A DNA stretch of 64,000 nt from an uncultured Cohaesibacter sp. (GCF_963678225.1 NZ_OY782763.1:372001-436000); one strand, 5' to 3'. Counted from the stretch's first letter, positions 27,872 through 37,418 are shown. Notes: generated from the sequence alone by a model not told the origin. Numbers and translations are program-made.

Positions 27872-29179
27872 TCACTCGGAAAGACCAAGACGGTCCAGAA
27901 TATAGCCTTCCAGAGCTTCGACGAATTGATCGTTGGAGACATTTTCGATCGCTTCTGCAAGGAAAGCCATGACCAACATTTTCTTGGCCAAATCCTTGGG
28001 AATGCCACGAGAGCCCAGATAAAATAGAAGGTCTTCATCCAGATCACCACAGGTCGCCCCATGCCCGCAGACAACATCATCGGCATAGATTTCCAACTCT
28101 GGCTTGTTGTTGAAGGAGGCATCCTCAGACAGCAACAAGGCCTGGCTCATCATCTTGGCGTCGGTCTTCTGCGCATACTGGCGCACGATGATCTGCCCCT
28201 GGAACACACCTTCAGCCTTGTCATCAAGCACCGTACGATATTGTTCCTTGGAATTGCAGTTTGGCACCGCATGGTCCATTTTAAGCGTTATATCGCTATG
28301 CCGCTTGCCATTGACCAGCGAGGCACCGAACAGATCAGCATCGCTATATTCTCCGAGCATAGCAACGAATGACTGACTGCGCACGAACTGCCCACTGGCC
28401 GATAAGGTGAAATGCTCGAAATGCACATTCCCTCCGATGGTCGCCGTGGTAGAGCCCAGATGGATTGCCTGATCACCCTCATTGATAATCCGCAAGACAT
28501 TCAGCTTGGCGTCATCTGCAACGCGATAGTCGATCGCGCTATTGAGCTGATAGGCAGCCGCATCACCAACGAAGGTTTCAATGATACCAGCCGTGGCGCC
28601 CTTGCCGATCACGACACGGTTGCGCAAGGTGGCCAGACCGCCGCCCAACATCACGTGGCGAATTTCCAGCGGCTTGGCCAAATCTGCCCCTTCAGCGATT
28701 TCAACGATCACCCCATCCTGCAACAGAGCAGTGTTGAGGGACAGCGCGATATCGCCCTTGGCAATTTCCGGGTCGTCCAGCACAAAGTCGCCAGCCTGCA
28801 ACGCATCCGAAACGGAGCGCACGGTAACCGCATCACCAAGCTCGGACAGGTCTGACAGGTCTGCACTGAAGCAACCATTGACCAGCACGAGTTGGTTCTT
28901 TTCAACAGACTTCAGAATACCCGAACCGGACAAATGATCCCGCGCTGTGGCCGCATCAACCGGTTCGGCAAGAGCCAGATCAGAAGGCATCACCCGCTTA
29001 AGGTCGGAATATTTCCAGTCTTCTACGCGACGGGTCGGCAAACCATTCTGCTCAAAAGCAGAAACAGCAGCCGAACGCAGGGACGAAAAGTCCGAATTAC
29101 CGGGCAAATTTTCCTGCGCTGCTTTCAACAGGCCTTCCAGCGCTTCATCAGCAGCCGTTTTGATTGTAGGTCTCGTCAT
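27872..29179 (-). CDS. sufD: Fe-S cluster assembly protein SufD
   Basis: A 435-residue scaffold partner of SufB in the SufBC2D complex. The C-terminal beta-helix region shows KMDHAVPNCNSKEQYRTVLDDKAEGVFQGQIIVRQYAQKTDAKMMSQALLLSEDA and the family end EIYADDVVCGHGATCGDLDEDLLFYLGSRGI. The frame is open to 29224, but ATG 29179 (MTRPTIKTAADEA) follows GGAGGAAACTT, an ideal site. It starts 13 nt after the sufC stop, the tightest junction in the operon and the only one without any palindrome. Confidence 0.95.
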   Translation of the reverse strand: MTRPTIKTAADEALEGLLKAAQENLPGNSDFSSLRSAAVSAFEQNGLPTRRVEDWKYSDLKRVMPSDLALAEPVDAATARDHLSGSGILKSVEKNQLVLVNGCFSADLSDLSELGDAVTVRSVSDALQAGDFVLDDPEIAKGDIALSLNTALLQDGVIVEIAEGADLAKPLEIRHVMLGGGLATLRNRVVIGKGATAGIIETFVGDAAAYQLNSAIDYRVADDAKLNVLRIINEGDQAIHLGSTTATIGGNVHFEHFTLSASGQFVRSQSFVAMLGEYSDADLFGASLVNGKRHSDITLKMDHAVPNCNSKEQYRTVLDDKAEGVFQGQIIVRQYAQKTDAKMMSQALLLSEDASFNNKPELEIYADDVVCGHGATCGDLDEDLLFYLGSRGIPKDLAKKMLVMAFLAEAIENVSNDQFVEALEGYILDRLGLSE

Positions 29180-29192
29180 AAGTTTCCTCCAA

Positions 29193-29945
29193 TCAAGCCG
29201 CAGCTTCGCCGGTGAACTCTGCATAGCCTTTTTCTTCCAGCTGCAGAGCCAGATCCTTATCGCCGGATTTGACGATTTTGCCCTGATACATCACATGCAC
29301 AACGTCAGGAACAATATAATTGAGCAGACGCTGATAGTGGGTGATGACCAGCATGGAGCGTTCCGGCGATTTCAAGGCATTCACGCCATCAGAGACAATC
29401 CGCAGTGCATCTATATCAAGACCGGAGTCGGTTTCATCAAGAATACAGAGTTTCGGCTCAAGCAGGGCCATCTGCAAAATCTCGTTGCGTTTCTTCTCAC
29501 CACCAGAGAAGCCAACATTGAGCGGACGGCGCAGCATTTCCTGCGTCACATTGAGCTTTGCGGAAAGCTCCTTGACCTTCTTCATAAAGTCAGGGGTTTT
29601 CAGTTCCCCCTCACCGCGAGCCACTCGCTGGGCGTTCAGAGCGGTCTTGAGGAAAGTCATGTTGGCAACACCAGGAATTTCAATCGGATACTGCATGGCG
29701 AGGAACAGGCCCACAGCAGCACGTTCATGGGGTTCCATCTCCAGCACATTCTCGCCGTTAAAGAGGATTTCCCCTTCGGTGATCTCATAGTCATCCTTGC
29801 CAGCCAGCACATAGGAGAGCGTGGACTTACCAGAGCCGTTCGGGCCCATAATGGCATGGATTTCGCCTGCATTGATGGTAAGGTCGATACCGCGAAGGAT
29901 TTTGTTGCCTTCCACTTCGGCATGAAGATTTTTGATTTCCAACAT
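29193..29945 (-). CDS. sufC: Fe-S cluster assembly ATPase SufC
   Basis: A 250-residue ABC-type ATPase that drives conformational change in SufBCD. Visible: MLEIKNLHAEVEGNKILRGIDL, Walker A GPNGSGKSTL, the signature FSGGEKKRNEILQ, Walker B LCILDETDSGLDIDALR and the switch His in MLVITHYQRLL. The frame is open to 29999; ATG 29945 has AAAGGA 8 nt upstream and matches relatives. It lies between sufB and sufD. Confidence 0.97.
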   Translation of the reverse strand: MLEIKNLHAEVEGNKILRGIDLTINAGEIHAIMGPNGSGKSTLSYVLAGKDDYEITEGEILFNGENVLEMEPHERAAVGLFLAMQYPIEIPGVANMTFLKTALNAQRVARGEGELKTPDFMKKVKELSAKLNVTQEMLRRPLNVGFSGGEKKRNEILQMALLEPKLCILDETDSGLDIDALRIVSDGVNALKSPERSMLVITHYQRLLNYIVPDVVHVMYQGKIVKSGDKDLALQLEEKGYAEFTGEAAA

Positions 29946-30046
29946 TGTTTTGTTTCCTTTGGGGCGTCGCCTCTCAGGCTTCGCCATCCCAGTAATCATA
30001 AGTGTCCCAAGCCCGCGCTACGGGGCCAGATACGGCCAGAGTTCAT

Positions 30047-30067
30047 CGTTTCATGAAAGATGAAACG
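30047..30067. repeat. Hairpin in the sufB-sufC junction
   Basis: Perfect 8-bp arms CGTTTCAT and ATGAAACG with a 5-nt loop, 3 nt beyond the sufB stop codon. There is no T-tract. Confidence 0.65.
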
Positions 30068-30070
30068 CGC

Positions 30071-31555
30071 TTAGCCAACTGATCCTTCGAGAGAAATATT
30101 GATCAGCTTCTGCGCTTCGACGGCAAATTCCATCGGCAGCTGCTGGATCACATCCTTCACGAAACCATTGACAATGAGCGCCACTGCCTCTTCTTCGCCA
30201 ATGCCGCGTGCCTGACAATAGAACATCTGGTCATCTGAGATTTTCGAGGTTGTCGCCTCATGCTCAAAGATTGCAGATGCGTTCTTGCTCTCCACATAAG
30301 GCACCGTATGCGCACCACACTGATCACCGATCAGCAAGCTGTCACACTGGGTGAAGTTACGTGCGCCAGACGCTTTCTTGTGCGCGGACACCAAACCACG
30401 GTAGGTGTTGTTGGACCGCCCGGCGGAAATGCCCTTGGAGATGATGCGGGAAGAGGTATTCTTACCCAGATGCGTCATCTTGGTGCCACTGTCGATCTGC
30501 TGATAGCCGTTGGAAATGGCAATCGAGTAGAATTCGCCAGTGGAATTTTCGCCGCGCAGAATGCAGCTAGGATATTTCCATGTGATGGCAGAACCGGTCT
30601 CGACCTGGGTCCAGGAAATCTTGGAGTTTTTTTCACGGCAATCACCGCGCTTCGTCACGAAGTTATAGATGCCGCCCTTGCCTTCGCTATCGCCCGGATA
30701 CCAGTTTTGGACCGTCGAATATTTGATCTCGGCGTCTTCCAGAGCAATCAGCTCTACCACAGCAGCATGAAGCTGGTTTTCATCACGCTGAGGGGCAGTG
30801 CATCCTTCCAGATAGGACACATAGGAGCCCTTGTCTGCGATGATTAGCGTACGCTCGAACTGGCCCGTATTCTGCTCATTGATACGGAAATAGGTAGACA
30901 GCTCCATCGGACAGCGCACCCCTTCGGGCACATACACGAACGACCCGTCGGTAAAGACCGCACTGTTCAGAGTTGCATAGAAGTTGTCCGAAACCGGCAC
31001 CACAGAAGCAAGATACTTCTTGACCAGTTCGGGATGCTCGCGGATGGCTTCCGAAATGGAACAGAAGATCACACCAGCCTTCTTGAGCTCTTCCTTGAAG
31101 GTCGTAGCCACAGACACGGAGTCAAACACGGCATCGACAGCAACCTTGGAATATTGGCGGTTCTCTTCGGTTACACCGGCCAGAATCTCCTGCTCTTGCA
31201 GAGGAATACCCAGCTTCTCATAGGTTCTAAGAAGTTCAGGGTCCACCTCATCAAGGCTTTTGGGGCCTTCGGCAACCTTCGGTGCGGAATAATAATAGAT
31301 ATCGTTGAATTTGGGTTTTGGATAATCCAGCTTGGCCCATGTCGGTTCTTCCATGGTCAGCCAACGCCGATAGGCATCCAATCGCCATTCCAGCATCCAT
31401 TCCGGCTCATCTTTCTTGGCGGAAATGAAGCGGATTACGTCCTCATTCAGTCCGATTGGGGCTTTGTCGGATTCGATCTCCGTTACAAAGCCATATTTAT
31501 ACTGGTCAACGTCGATCTGCTTGACTTGATCGACCGTCTCCTTAACAGCAGCCAT
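30071..31555 (-). CDS. sufB: Fe-S cluster assembly protein SufB
   Basis: A 494-residue scaffold on which the nascent cluster is built. Signatures: [73 protein letters not shown] region, [60 protein letters not shown] and [22 protein letters not shown]. Length is standard. GGAG lies 7 nt before ATG 31555. The hairpin after its stop suggests the mRNA is cut or protected there. Confidence 0.97.
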   Translation of the reverse strand: MAAVKETVDQVKQIDVDQYKYGFVTEIESDKAPIGLNEDVIRFISAKKDEPEWMLEWRLDAYRRWLTMEEPTWAKLDYPKPKFNDIYYYSAPKVAEGPKSLDEVDPELLRTYEKLGIPLQEQEILAGVTEENRQYSKVAVDAVFDSVSVATTFKEELKKAGVIFCSISEAIREHPELVKKYLASVVPVSDNFYATLNSAVFTDGSFVYVPEGVRCPMELSTYFRINEQNTGQFERTLIIADKGSYVSYLEGCTAPQRDENQLHAAVVELIALEDAEIKYSTVQNWYPGDSEGKGGIYNFVTKRGDCREKNSKISWTQVETGSAITWKYPSCILRGENSTGEFYSIAISNGYQQIDSGTKMTHLGKNTSSRIISKGISAGRSNNTYRGLVSAHKKASGARNFTQCDSLLIGDQCGAHTVPYVESKNASAIFEHEATTSKISDDQMFYCQARGIGEEEAVALIVNGFVKDVIQQLPMEFAVEAQKLINISLEGSVG

Positions 31556-31776
31556 TTGCTACTCCATTCCTGAGCGGTTTCAAAGACCGCCGGTCATAGG
31601 GCTGCTCGCCCAGTTTCCTGCATTATCGTGGATCCAACACTGGTCTGTTGGCAAAGCAAAAATGTCCAGAGATGCCCGATCGCAGTTTTTAACTCATCTC
31701 TTTTTTGCCCTGATGCTGCCAGCCCCGGACCAGCAGCACACCCGTTTTGATATCCATGCGCGTCTCTATCACGCAA

Positions 31777-31798
31777 AGAGATCAATTCCATGATCTCT
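31777..31798. repeat. Hairpin in the iscS-like/sufB junction
   Basis: Perfect 8-bp arms AGAGATCA and TGATCTCT with a 6-nt loop, 12 nt beyond the desulfurase stop. The junction is 255 bp long, so a second promoter for sufB could also lie here. An ORF on this stretch has no support. Confidence 0.6.
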
Positions 31799-31810
31799 AT
31801 ATAAGCGCGC

Positions 31811-32998
31811 TCACAGCGCCTTCTCAATGCCTCTTAAACTATTTTTTGAGTTTTTGACGCATATTTGCCCAAGAGCCTCAATAAGTGCATCGATTTCAGG
31901 CTCTTTGCTGTTCCAGCCAAGGCTCATCCGGATCGCAGAGCCTGCAACTTTGGTCTCATACCCCATAGCCAACAGCACATGTGAGGCCGAGACTTTGCCC
32001 GAAGAGCAGGCTGATCCGGAACTCACTGCAATACCAGCAAGGTCAAGACGGATGAGCGCCATTTCGCCTTTCATATCCGGAATGGTGAACTGGCTTGTAT
32101 TTCCGACCCGTTCAGCATCGGCGCCAAAAATCACGACATCAGGATTCAACGCCCGCAGTTGATCTTCAAAGCGATCACGCAATGCCTCCAGCCGTCCGAA
32201 TCCATCTGACGTGTGCAAGTCTTCGCTCGCAGCCTGACAAGCGGCTCCAAACCCAACGATACCAGCCACATTTTCCGTGCCCGCCCTTAGGCGATTCTCT
32301 TGCGGTCCACCCGTGATAAGGGGCTCGGGTTCGGTTCCTTCATGCGCCATAATCAAAGCTCCAACCCCTTTGGGGCCACCGAGCTTGTGCGCAGAGAGCG
32401 AAAGACTCGAGCAGCCAAGCTCGGTCATATCCAGTGGAATACGGCCAGCAGCCTGCACAGCATCAAGATGAAAATAGGCGTTGAACTCTTCCGCCAGAGC
32501 CGCGATCTCGGCAATCGGCTGAACGACGCCGGTCTCGCTATTGACAGCCATAACGGCAATCATCAGGCGACCTGTTTGCTGGTCATGCGCTTCAAGCATC
32601 TGACGCAGGGCTGATACATCAACGACCCCGCTTGGCAAAACCGCAATTTCGCGCCGCTCTTGATCACTGAAGCGACCACCGGACAAAACCGATGGATGCT
32701 CAATGGCACTCACGAAAAGAGCAGAAGCCGGATCAGGCTGATACTCGACTTTCATATGCGGTGTCAGCGCGAGCATATTCGCTTCGCTGGCTCCGGATGT
32801 GAAAATCACCTGACGGGCAACACCGCCGACCAGATCGGCCACTTGCTGGCGGGCCTTTTCTAGCAACGCGCGTGCCTCTCGCCCTTCCTTGTGAACCGAA
32901 GACGCGTTGCCAACCACATCCCACGCCTCCATGATGGCAGCCTTCACACCGGGGCGCAAAGGAGAGGTCGCATTATGATCAAGATAGGCGCGCTGCAT
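31811..32998 (-). CDS. Cysteine desulfurase, IscS/NifS type (SufS2-like)
   Basis: A 395-residue PLP enzyme of group I type. It begins MQRAYLDHNATSPLRPGVKAAI; NASSVHKEGREARALLEKARQQVA and VIFTSGASEANMLAL follow. The PLP-lysine is Lys205 in LSAHKLGGPKG. The mobile-loop cysteine is Cys331 in SSGSACSSGK. AGGAAAG precedes ATG 32998. It is the first gene of the suf operon, and this order (desulfurase, B, C, D, S, T, A) matches the rhizobial sufS2BCDS1XA arrangement. A 255-nt gap to sufB could allow partial independence. The operon promoter lies in 32999-33368, near an iron box. Confidence 0.93.
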   Translation of the reverse strand: MQRAYLDHNATSPLRPGVKAAIMEAWDVVGNASSVHKEGREARALLEKARQQVADLVGGVARQVIFTSGASEANMLALTPHMKVEYQPDPASALFVSAIEHPSVLSGGRFSDQERREIAVLPSGVVDVSALRQMLEAHDQQTGRLMIAVMAVNSETGVVQPIAEIAALAEEFNAYFHLDAVQAAGRIPLDMTELGCSSLSLSAHKLGGPKGVGALIMAHEGTEPEPLITGGPQENRLRAGTENVAGIVGFGAACQAASEDLHTSDGFGRLEALRDRFEDQLRALNPDVVIFGADAERVGNTSQFTIPDMKGEMALIRLDLAGIAVSSGSACSSGKVSASHVLLAMGYETKVAGSAIRMSLGWNSKEPEIDALIEALGQICVKNSKNSLRGIEKAL

Positions 32999-33133
32999 TT
33001 TTCTTTCCTGTAACTTGCCCCTCGGAACCGTCCCGAGGCTTCTCTTGAGCATTTACCATGGCCCGAGGCAAATTTTGAGACAGTCCGCTAAGATAATTCG
33101 TCTACCCGCTGCGAAAAGACTTGAAATTCAACC

Positions 33134-33167
33134 ATCCATTTGTGTTAAGAAGGACAATCAAATGGAT
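33134..33167. promoter_or_regulatory. Inverted repeat upstream of the suf operon
   Basis: Perfect 9-bp arms ATCCATTTG (33134-33142) and CAAATGGAT (33159-33167) with a 16-nt spacer, 136 nt upstream of the first suf gene. No known regulator is assigned. Confidence 0.5.
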
Positions 33168-33189
33168 CGCACTTTAGCTTGGCCTCTAG

Positions 33190-33206
33190 TTTTGAACCAT
33201 TCTAAA
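33190..33206. promoter_or_regulatory. Iron control element (Irr/ICE box) for the suf operon
   Basis: TTTTGAA-CCA-TTCTAAA. The ICE consensus bound by the iron regulator Irr is TTTAGAA-N3-TTCTAAA, so 13 of 14 defined positions match. It lies 192 nt upstream of the first suf gene. Iron control of suf by Irr and RirA is known in rhizobia and Agrobacterium. Confidence 0.65.
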
Positions 33207-33213
33207 ACAGCTT

Positions 33214-33246
33214 TATAAAACTTGCGCCAATTAGTCAAGTTTTATA
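33214..33246. promoter_or_regulatory. Long inverted repeat between suf operon and hydrolase gene
   Basis: Perfect 11-bp arms TATAAAACTTG and CAAGTTTTATA with an 11-nt spacer. Centre-to-centre spacing of the arms is 22 bp (two turns). There is no T-tract, so it looks like an operator rather than a terminator. The rest of 32999-33368 has no gene. Confidence 0.6.
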
Positions 33247-33368
33247 GCCCCATCCTTTTCGAGGGATGACCGCTGAATGTCTGAATGTACACATGTAAGT
33301 GAAACAGGCTCTGGCCAAAGCTGTGGGATCCCCATAATGAACCAATTTAAAAGAGGACCGGGCACCCT

Positions 33369-34073
33369 ATGCCAGAGGTGATCTTTAATGGCCCTGCCGG
33401 ACGCTTGGAAGGACGGCTGCATCCTTCCAAAAACCGCAAGGCCCCCATCGCACTGATTCTTCATCCGCATCCCCGCTTTGGCGGCACCATGAACAACGAG
33501 ATCATCTATCATCTCTATTACATGTTTGCGCGTCGTGGCTTCACCGTTCTTCGTTTCAATTTCCGCGGAGTCGGCAGGTCGCAAGGCACATTTGACCACG
33601 GCGTGGGCGAATTGTCAGATGCGGCAGCCGCTCTGGATTGGGTCCAGACATTTCATTCAGAAGCCCCAGGCGTTTGGATCGCGGGCTTTTCCTTCGGCGC
33701 ATGGATCGGTATGCAGTTGCTGATGCGGCGCCCGGAAGTGGAAGGTTTCATTTCCATTGCGCCTCCAGCCAACCTGTATGACTTCTCATTCCTTGCCCCC
33801 TGCCCGTCTTCCGGTCTCATCACCCATGGCGGCATGGACAAGGTGGTGCCTCACAAGGATGTTCAGGCCCTCGTCGACAAGCTCAAAACCCAGAAGGGCA
33901 TTGTCATCGATCAGGAAATCATTCCGGGCGCCAACCACTTCTTCAAGGAAGAAACCGATCAGTTGATCAATGTTTGCGCCAACTATCTGGACAAGCGGAT
34001 CGGCTTTGATCCTTCCCAACTGGAAGAGATCACTGAAAGTGACGACTCGTCGGATTCGGCAATCCAGCTCTAA
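33369..34073 (+). CDS. Alpha/beta hydrolase
   Basis: A 234-residue serine hydrolase of the alpha/beta fold. LILHPHPRFGGTMNNEI gives the HP oxyanion motif, and RFNFRGVGRSQGTFDHG follows. The nucleophile is Ser108 in GFSFGAW, and the catalytic His is His190 in PGANHFF. THGGMDKVVP probably supplies the Asp. A Ser/Asp/Glu-rich tail ends the protein. The substrate is unknown. This is the usual divergent neighbour of the suf operon in Hyphomicrobiales, and it shares the regulatory region with it. Confidence 0.88.
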   Translation: MPEVIFNGPAGRLEGRLHPSKNRKAPIALILHPHPRFGGTMNNEIIYHLYYMFARRGFTVLRFNFRGVGRSQGTFDHGVGELSDAAAALDWVQTFHSEAPGVWIAGFSFGAWIGMQLLMRRPEVEGFISIAPPANLYDFSFLAPCPSSGLITHGGMDKVVPHKDVQALVDKLKTQKGIVIDQEIIPGANHFFKEETDQLINVCANYLDKRIGFDPSQLEEITESDDSSDSAIQL

Positions 34074-34091
34074 CGGAGCAACCAGATATTC

Positions 34092-34120
34092 AAAAGGCCG
34101 CTTTAAAAGCGGCCTTTTTT
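34092..34120 (+). terminator. Rho-independent terminator after the hydrolase gene
   Basis: AAAAGGCCGC-TTTA-AAAGCGGCC stem followed by T6. It could also stop the convergent methyltransferase transcript. Confidence 0.9.
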
Positions 34121-34161
34121 GTATCTTCAGGGATCTTTTGTCATCCTGTCATGTCAACTTA

Positions 34162-34767
34162 TCAGCCTTTTCTGAAAGCAAAGCGGCTCCAGGTAATACC
34201 TTTGGCCTTGTTGAGTGGCTGGGAAGACTCAACATTGGCGTGACTGACGAGCGACAGCCCAAGCCCTCGGGCCGCTTCAATCACCTCTTCATCGGAAACC
34301 TCAAACATCAACCGCCCTTCCGGCGGCTCCCCATGACGCACGGTCATGGCCAGAAAGCCACCCGGCTCCAACAGGTCATTGAGGCGCACCATGCCCCTCT
34401 CTCGCTCTTCCACGTCAAGATGCATCCAGACCGCAATGAGGGTAATGATGTCAAATCTACGCTGCCCCAATGTTTCCAGTTCCGGCAAGGTGTCTTCCAG
34501 CCATTCAATGGCTTCAGCCCCTTCCTTGGCCTGAGCAATCTTCCTGAAAGCATCTGTCGGCTCTACCGCCGTAACCTGATATCCCTTCTCGGCATAGTGG
34601 AGCCCGTCACGTCCGGAACCGGCTCCGATATCCAACACAGTCAATGGTGCCGGAGGTAGCATATTGAGAAACCAACCGTGCGAATCTTCAATCTCATACC
34701 CGTCATAGCGCTTGGCGAGACTCGCCGCCGTGATTTCATACCCTCTATTACTTGGAACACTGACCAT
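34162..34767 (-). CDS. Class I SAM-dependent methyltransferase
   Basis: A 201-residue Rossmann-fold methyltransferase. Motif I is VLDIGAGSGRDGLHYAEKGY (residues 44-63), followed by an acidic strand end VTAVEPT, the motif FDIITLIAVWMHL and LLEPGGFLAMTVRHG. The target cannot be judged from sequence. The C-terminus (NVESSQPLNKAKGITWSRFAFRKG) is basic. It stands alone between anmK and the hydrolase terminator. Confidence 0.85.
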   Translation of the reverse strand: MVSVPSNRGYEITAASLAKRYDGYEIEDSHGWFLNMLPPAPLTVLDIGAGSGRDGLHYAEKGYQVTAVEPTDAFRKIAQAKEGAEAIEWLEDTLPELETLGQRRFDIITLIAVWMHLDVEERERGMVRLNDLLEPGGFLAMTVRHGEPPEGRLMFEVSDEEVIEAARGLGLSLVSHANVESSQPLNKAKGITWSRFAFRKG

Positions 34768-34813
34768 GAAATTCCCCCTGTTTCCTGTCGTGTTAATAGC
34801 TCACCCTGAGCGT

Positions 34814-35953
34814 TCAAACCGGTGGTGACAGCACGCCACCGGTCTGCGGCTGCTTGACCCCGGTCGTTCCGGGGAATGTAAGTGGCAGCTGCCGCATGGA
34901 CCGAACCGCGAGATATCCGAAGGCTTCTGCCTCCAGTACATCACCATTCCAGCCAAGATCACCAGCGAGCATGACGGGGCTATCCAGCGCCTCGCCCAAC
35001 TGATCCATCATATAGCCATTATGCTGTCCGCCACCGCAAACAACAACCATCTTAGCCGGTTCCCCTTCCTGTATCTCCATATGCTCTAGTCCAAGACAGA
35101 GCGTTTCGACGGTAAAGGCGGTCAGCGTGGCCGCCCCGTCTTCCAGAGACATCACCGCCACAGGCGAAATATCAAAGGCATTGCGATCCAGCGATTTCGG
35201 TGCCGGTTTCCTGAAATAGGGGTTGCCCATCAGGCCAATCAGCCCAAGAAAGTCAACCGTGCCACGCGCGGCAATGGCGCCATTCTCATCCATCGGCAGC
35301 CCATCCTTGCTGAACACCCAGTCATTGATGAGCGCATTACCCGGTCCGCTATCAAAGGCAGTAAGAGAGCCATCCTTACTGATCCAGGTGATGTTTGCCA
35401 CCCCACCGATATTGACTATCGCCAAGGGCTGTTGCAATGGGATGACACTGCAAGCCTGAAGCGCCTTGTGATAGATCGGCACAAGCGGAGCTCCCTGACC
35501 GCCGGCAGCAACGTCGGCAGCACGCAAATCATGCACGACGGGAATCTTGGTCGCATTGGCCAGCGCCTGTCCACTGCCAATCTGAACCGTCACGCCAGCG
35601 GATGGATCGTGCCAGACGGTCTGCCCGTGAAAGCCGATCACATCAGGCTTGATCCCCTTGGCGGCATCCTGTGACAGAAGCTGGGTCACAGCTTCGCCAT
35701 GCGCTTTGGTGACCAAAGCTTCGGCCTCCACCAGACATCCAGGGCGTGCCATTCTGTCTTTCATGCCACTCGCATCGTCAAGCGCCCGACGCAGCAAGGC
35801 TTGCTCATGCTCTTCATAAGGGCGAAAAGCCGAGGCGATGGACCGTACCCGCCCCTCTCCGTCGGTCTCGATAAGCGCTGCATCAACGCCATCGCAGGAC
35901 GTTCCGCTCATCAACCCTACCGCAAGCGACAGTTTTTCCTCATTTTTTGCCAT
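34814..35953 (-). CDS. anmK: Anhydro-N-acetylmuramic acid kinase
   Basis: A 379-residue cell-wall recycling kinase that converts anhydro-MurNAc to MurNAc-6-phosphate. It shows LSLAVGLMSGTSCDGVDAALIETDG, GFHGQTVWHDP, VVHDLRAADVAAGGQGAPLVPIYH, NIGGVANITWI, DSGPGNALINDWV and VVCGGGQHNGYMMDQL. The frame is open to 36058. ATG 35953 (MAKNEEKLSLAV) has GGGGA upstream and places the first motif correctly. It is divergent from tyrS. Confidence 0.95.
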   Translation of the reverse strand: MAKNEEKLSLAVGLMSGTSCDGVDAALIETDGEGRVRSIASAFRPYEEHEQALLRRALDDASGMKDRMARPGCLVEAEALVTKAHGEAVTQLLSQDAAKGIKPDVIGFHGQTVWHDPSAGVTVQIGSGQALANATKIPVVHDLRAADVAAGGQGAPLVPIYHKALQACSVIPLQQPLAIVNIGGVANITWISKDGSLTAFDSGPGNALINDWVFSKDGLPMDENGAIAARGTVDFLGLIGLMGNPYFRKPAPKSLDRNAFDISPVAVMSLEDGAATLTAFTVETLCLGLEHMEIQEGEPAKMVVVCGGGQHNGYMMDQLGEALDSPVMLAGDLGWNGDVLEAEAFGYLAVRSMRQLPLTFPGTTGVKQPQTGGVLSPPV

Positions 35954-36105
35954 TTTTGTCCCCGTCTTCCCAATCTTGATAGTGATCTTTTCCATTATCT
36001 TTGCTAGACCATCTCCCCGAAAGGCCATCCTGTCCGATGTGCCCAGCATCATAGACATCAGGCCAGACTAGCAGTAACAACCGTATCTTTAAGGAGAAAA
36101 GCGGC

Positions 36106-37362
36106 ATGACCGCCTTCAAATCCGAATTTCTTCACACTTTGAGTGAACGTGGCTTCATTCACCAGTGTTCAGACCCGGAAGGGTTAGACAAACTCTTTAG
36201 CACGGAGACGGTTACTGCTTATGTGGGCTATGACTGCACGGCTCCCTCTGTTCATGTGGGCAACCTCGTTTCCATGATGATCCTGCACTGGATGCAGAAA
36301 ACCGGCCATCGTCCCATCGCCCTCATGGGCGGCGGCACCACCATGGTTGGCGATCCATCCGGCCGCGACGAGACCCGCCAGTTGCTGACTCCGGAAAAGA
36401 TCCAGTCCAACAAGGAAAGCATCCGCGAGGTATTCTCCAAGTTGCTCGACTTTGGCGATGGTCCAACCGATGCCGTACAGGAAGACAATGCCAACTGGCT
36501 GCTTGATCTCAACTATGTTGAATTCCTGCGTGACATTGGCTCCCGTGTATCAGTCAACCAGATGTTGGCCCGCGACTCTGTTCGTCTACGCCTTGAGCGC
36601 GAGCAGGCCCTCAGCTTCCTCGAATTCAACTACATGCTCCTGCAGGCTTACGACTACACCCAGCTCAACAAGCGCTATGGCTGCCGTTTGCAGATGGGCG
36701 GATCAGACCAGTGGGGCAACATTGTCTCCGGTATCGATCTTTGCCGCCGTCTCAACAATGCCGAATGCTACGCGCTCACCGTGCCGCTGATCACCAAATC
36801 AGACGGCTCCAAAATGGGCAAGTCCGTCTCTGGTGCCATCTGGCTTCGTGGTGACATGTACAGCCCGTATGATTACTGGCAGTTCTGGCGCAACGTGTCC
36901 GACGCCGATGTCGGACGGTTCCTGCGTCTCTACACCACACTTCCGATTGACGAAATCAAGCGTCTGGAAGCACTGGAAGGCAATGAACTGAACGAAGCCA
37001 AAAAGATTCTGGCGACTGAAGCAACCGCGCTCATCCATAGCCGTATTGATGCAGACAATGCAGCCGAAACCGCCTTCAAGACATTTGAGGCCGGTCAAGC
37101 CGCTGCAGCCAACCTGCCAACGATCGAAGTTCCTGAGAGTGATCTGGACGCCGGCATTGGCATCCTGAGCGCCTTTGTTACCGCAGGCCTTGCAAAATCC
37201 AACGGTGACGCCCGTCGCTCCATCAAGGGCGGAGCCTTGAAACTCAATGACGAAACGGTCACGGACGACAGTCTGGCGCTGACCAAGGCCAACCTTAATG
37301 AAGACGGTGTCATCAAGCTGTCAATGGGCAAGAAAAAGCATGTGCTTCTGAAGCTGTCCTGA
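36106..37362 (+). CDS. tyrS: Tyrosyl-tRNA synthetase
   Basis: A 418-residue class I synthetase charging tRNA-Tyr. The HIGH-type motif is HVGN ([14 protein letters not shown]), [20 protein letters not shown] is typical, [15 protein letters not shown] binds tyrosine, and the KMSKS loop is KMGKS. A C-terminal S4 RNA-binding domain ([24 protein letters not shown]) closes it. AGGAGAAAAGCGGC leads into ATG 36106. The anmK-tyrS divergent pair is frequent in proteobacteria. Confidence 0.97.
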   Translation: MTAFKSEFLHTLSERGFIHQCSDPEGLDKLFSTETVTAYVGYDCTAPSVHVGNLVSMMILHWMQKTGHRPIALMGGGTTMVGDPSGRDETRQLLTPEKIQSNKESIREVFSKLLDFGDGPTDAVQEDNANWLLDLNYVEFLRDIGSRVSVNQMLARDSVRLRLEREQALSFLEFNYMLLQAYDYTQLNKRYGCRLQMGGSDQWGNIVSGIDLCRRLNNAECYALTVPLITKSDGSKMGKSVSGAIWLRGDMYSPYDYWQFWRNVSDADVGRFLRLYTTLPIDEIKRLEALEGNELNEAKKILATEATALIHSRIDADNAAETAFKTFEAGQAAAANLPTIEVPESDLDAGIGILSAFVTAGLAKSNGDARRSIKGGALKLNDETVTDDSLALTKANLNEDGVIKLSMGKKKHVLLKLS

Positions 37363-37418
37363 GGCTAGCATCAGGCATCCCTCAAATGAGGGATCTACTA
37401 AAAATGAAAAGAAACAGC

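Noticed and set aside
31594-31827. 77-codon ORF between the iscS-like gene and sufB
   Set aside because: It overlaps the end of the desulfurase gene and the junction hairpin and has no start signal, so it is probably intergenic. No IscR-like regulator is present there.
33214-33246. Terminator interpretation of the 11-bp inverted repeat
   Set aside because: No T-run on either strand and no gene ends nearby; both flanking genes diverge.
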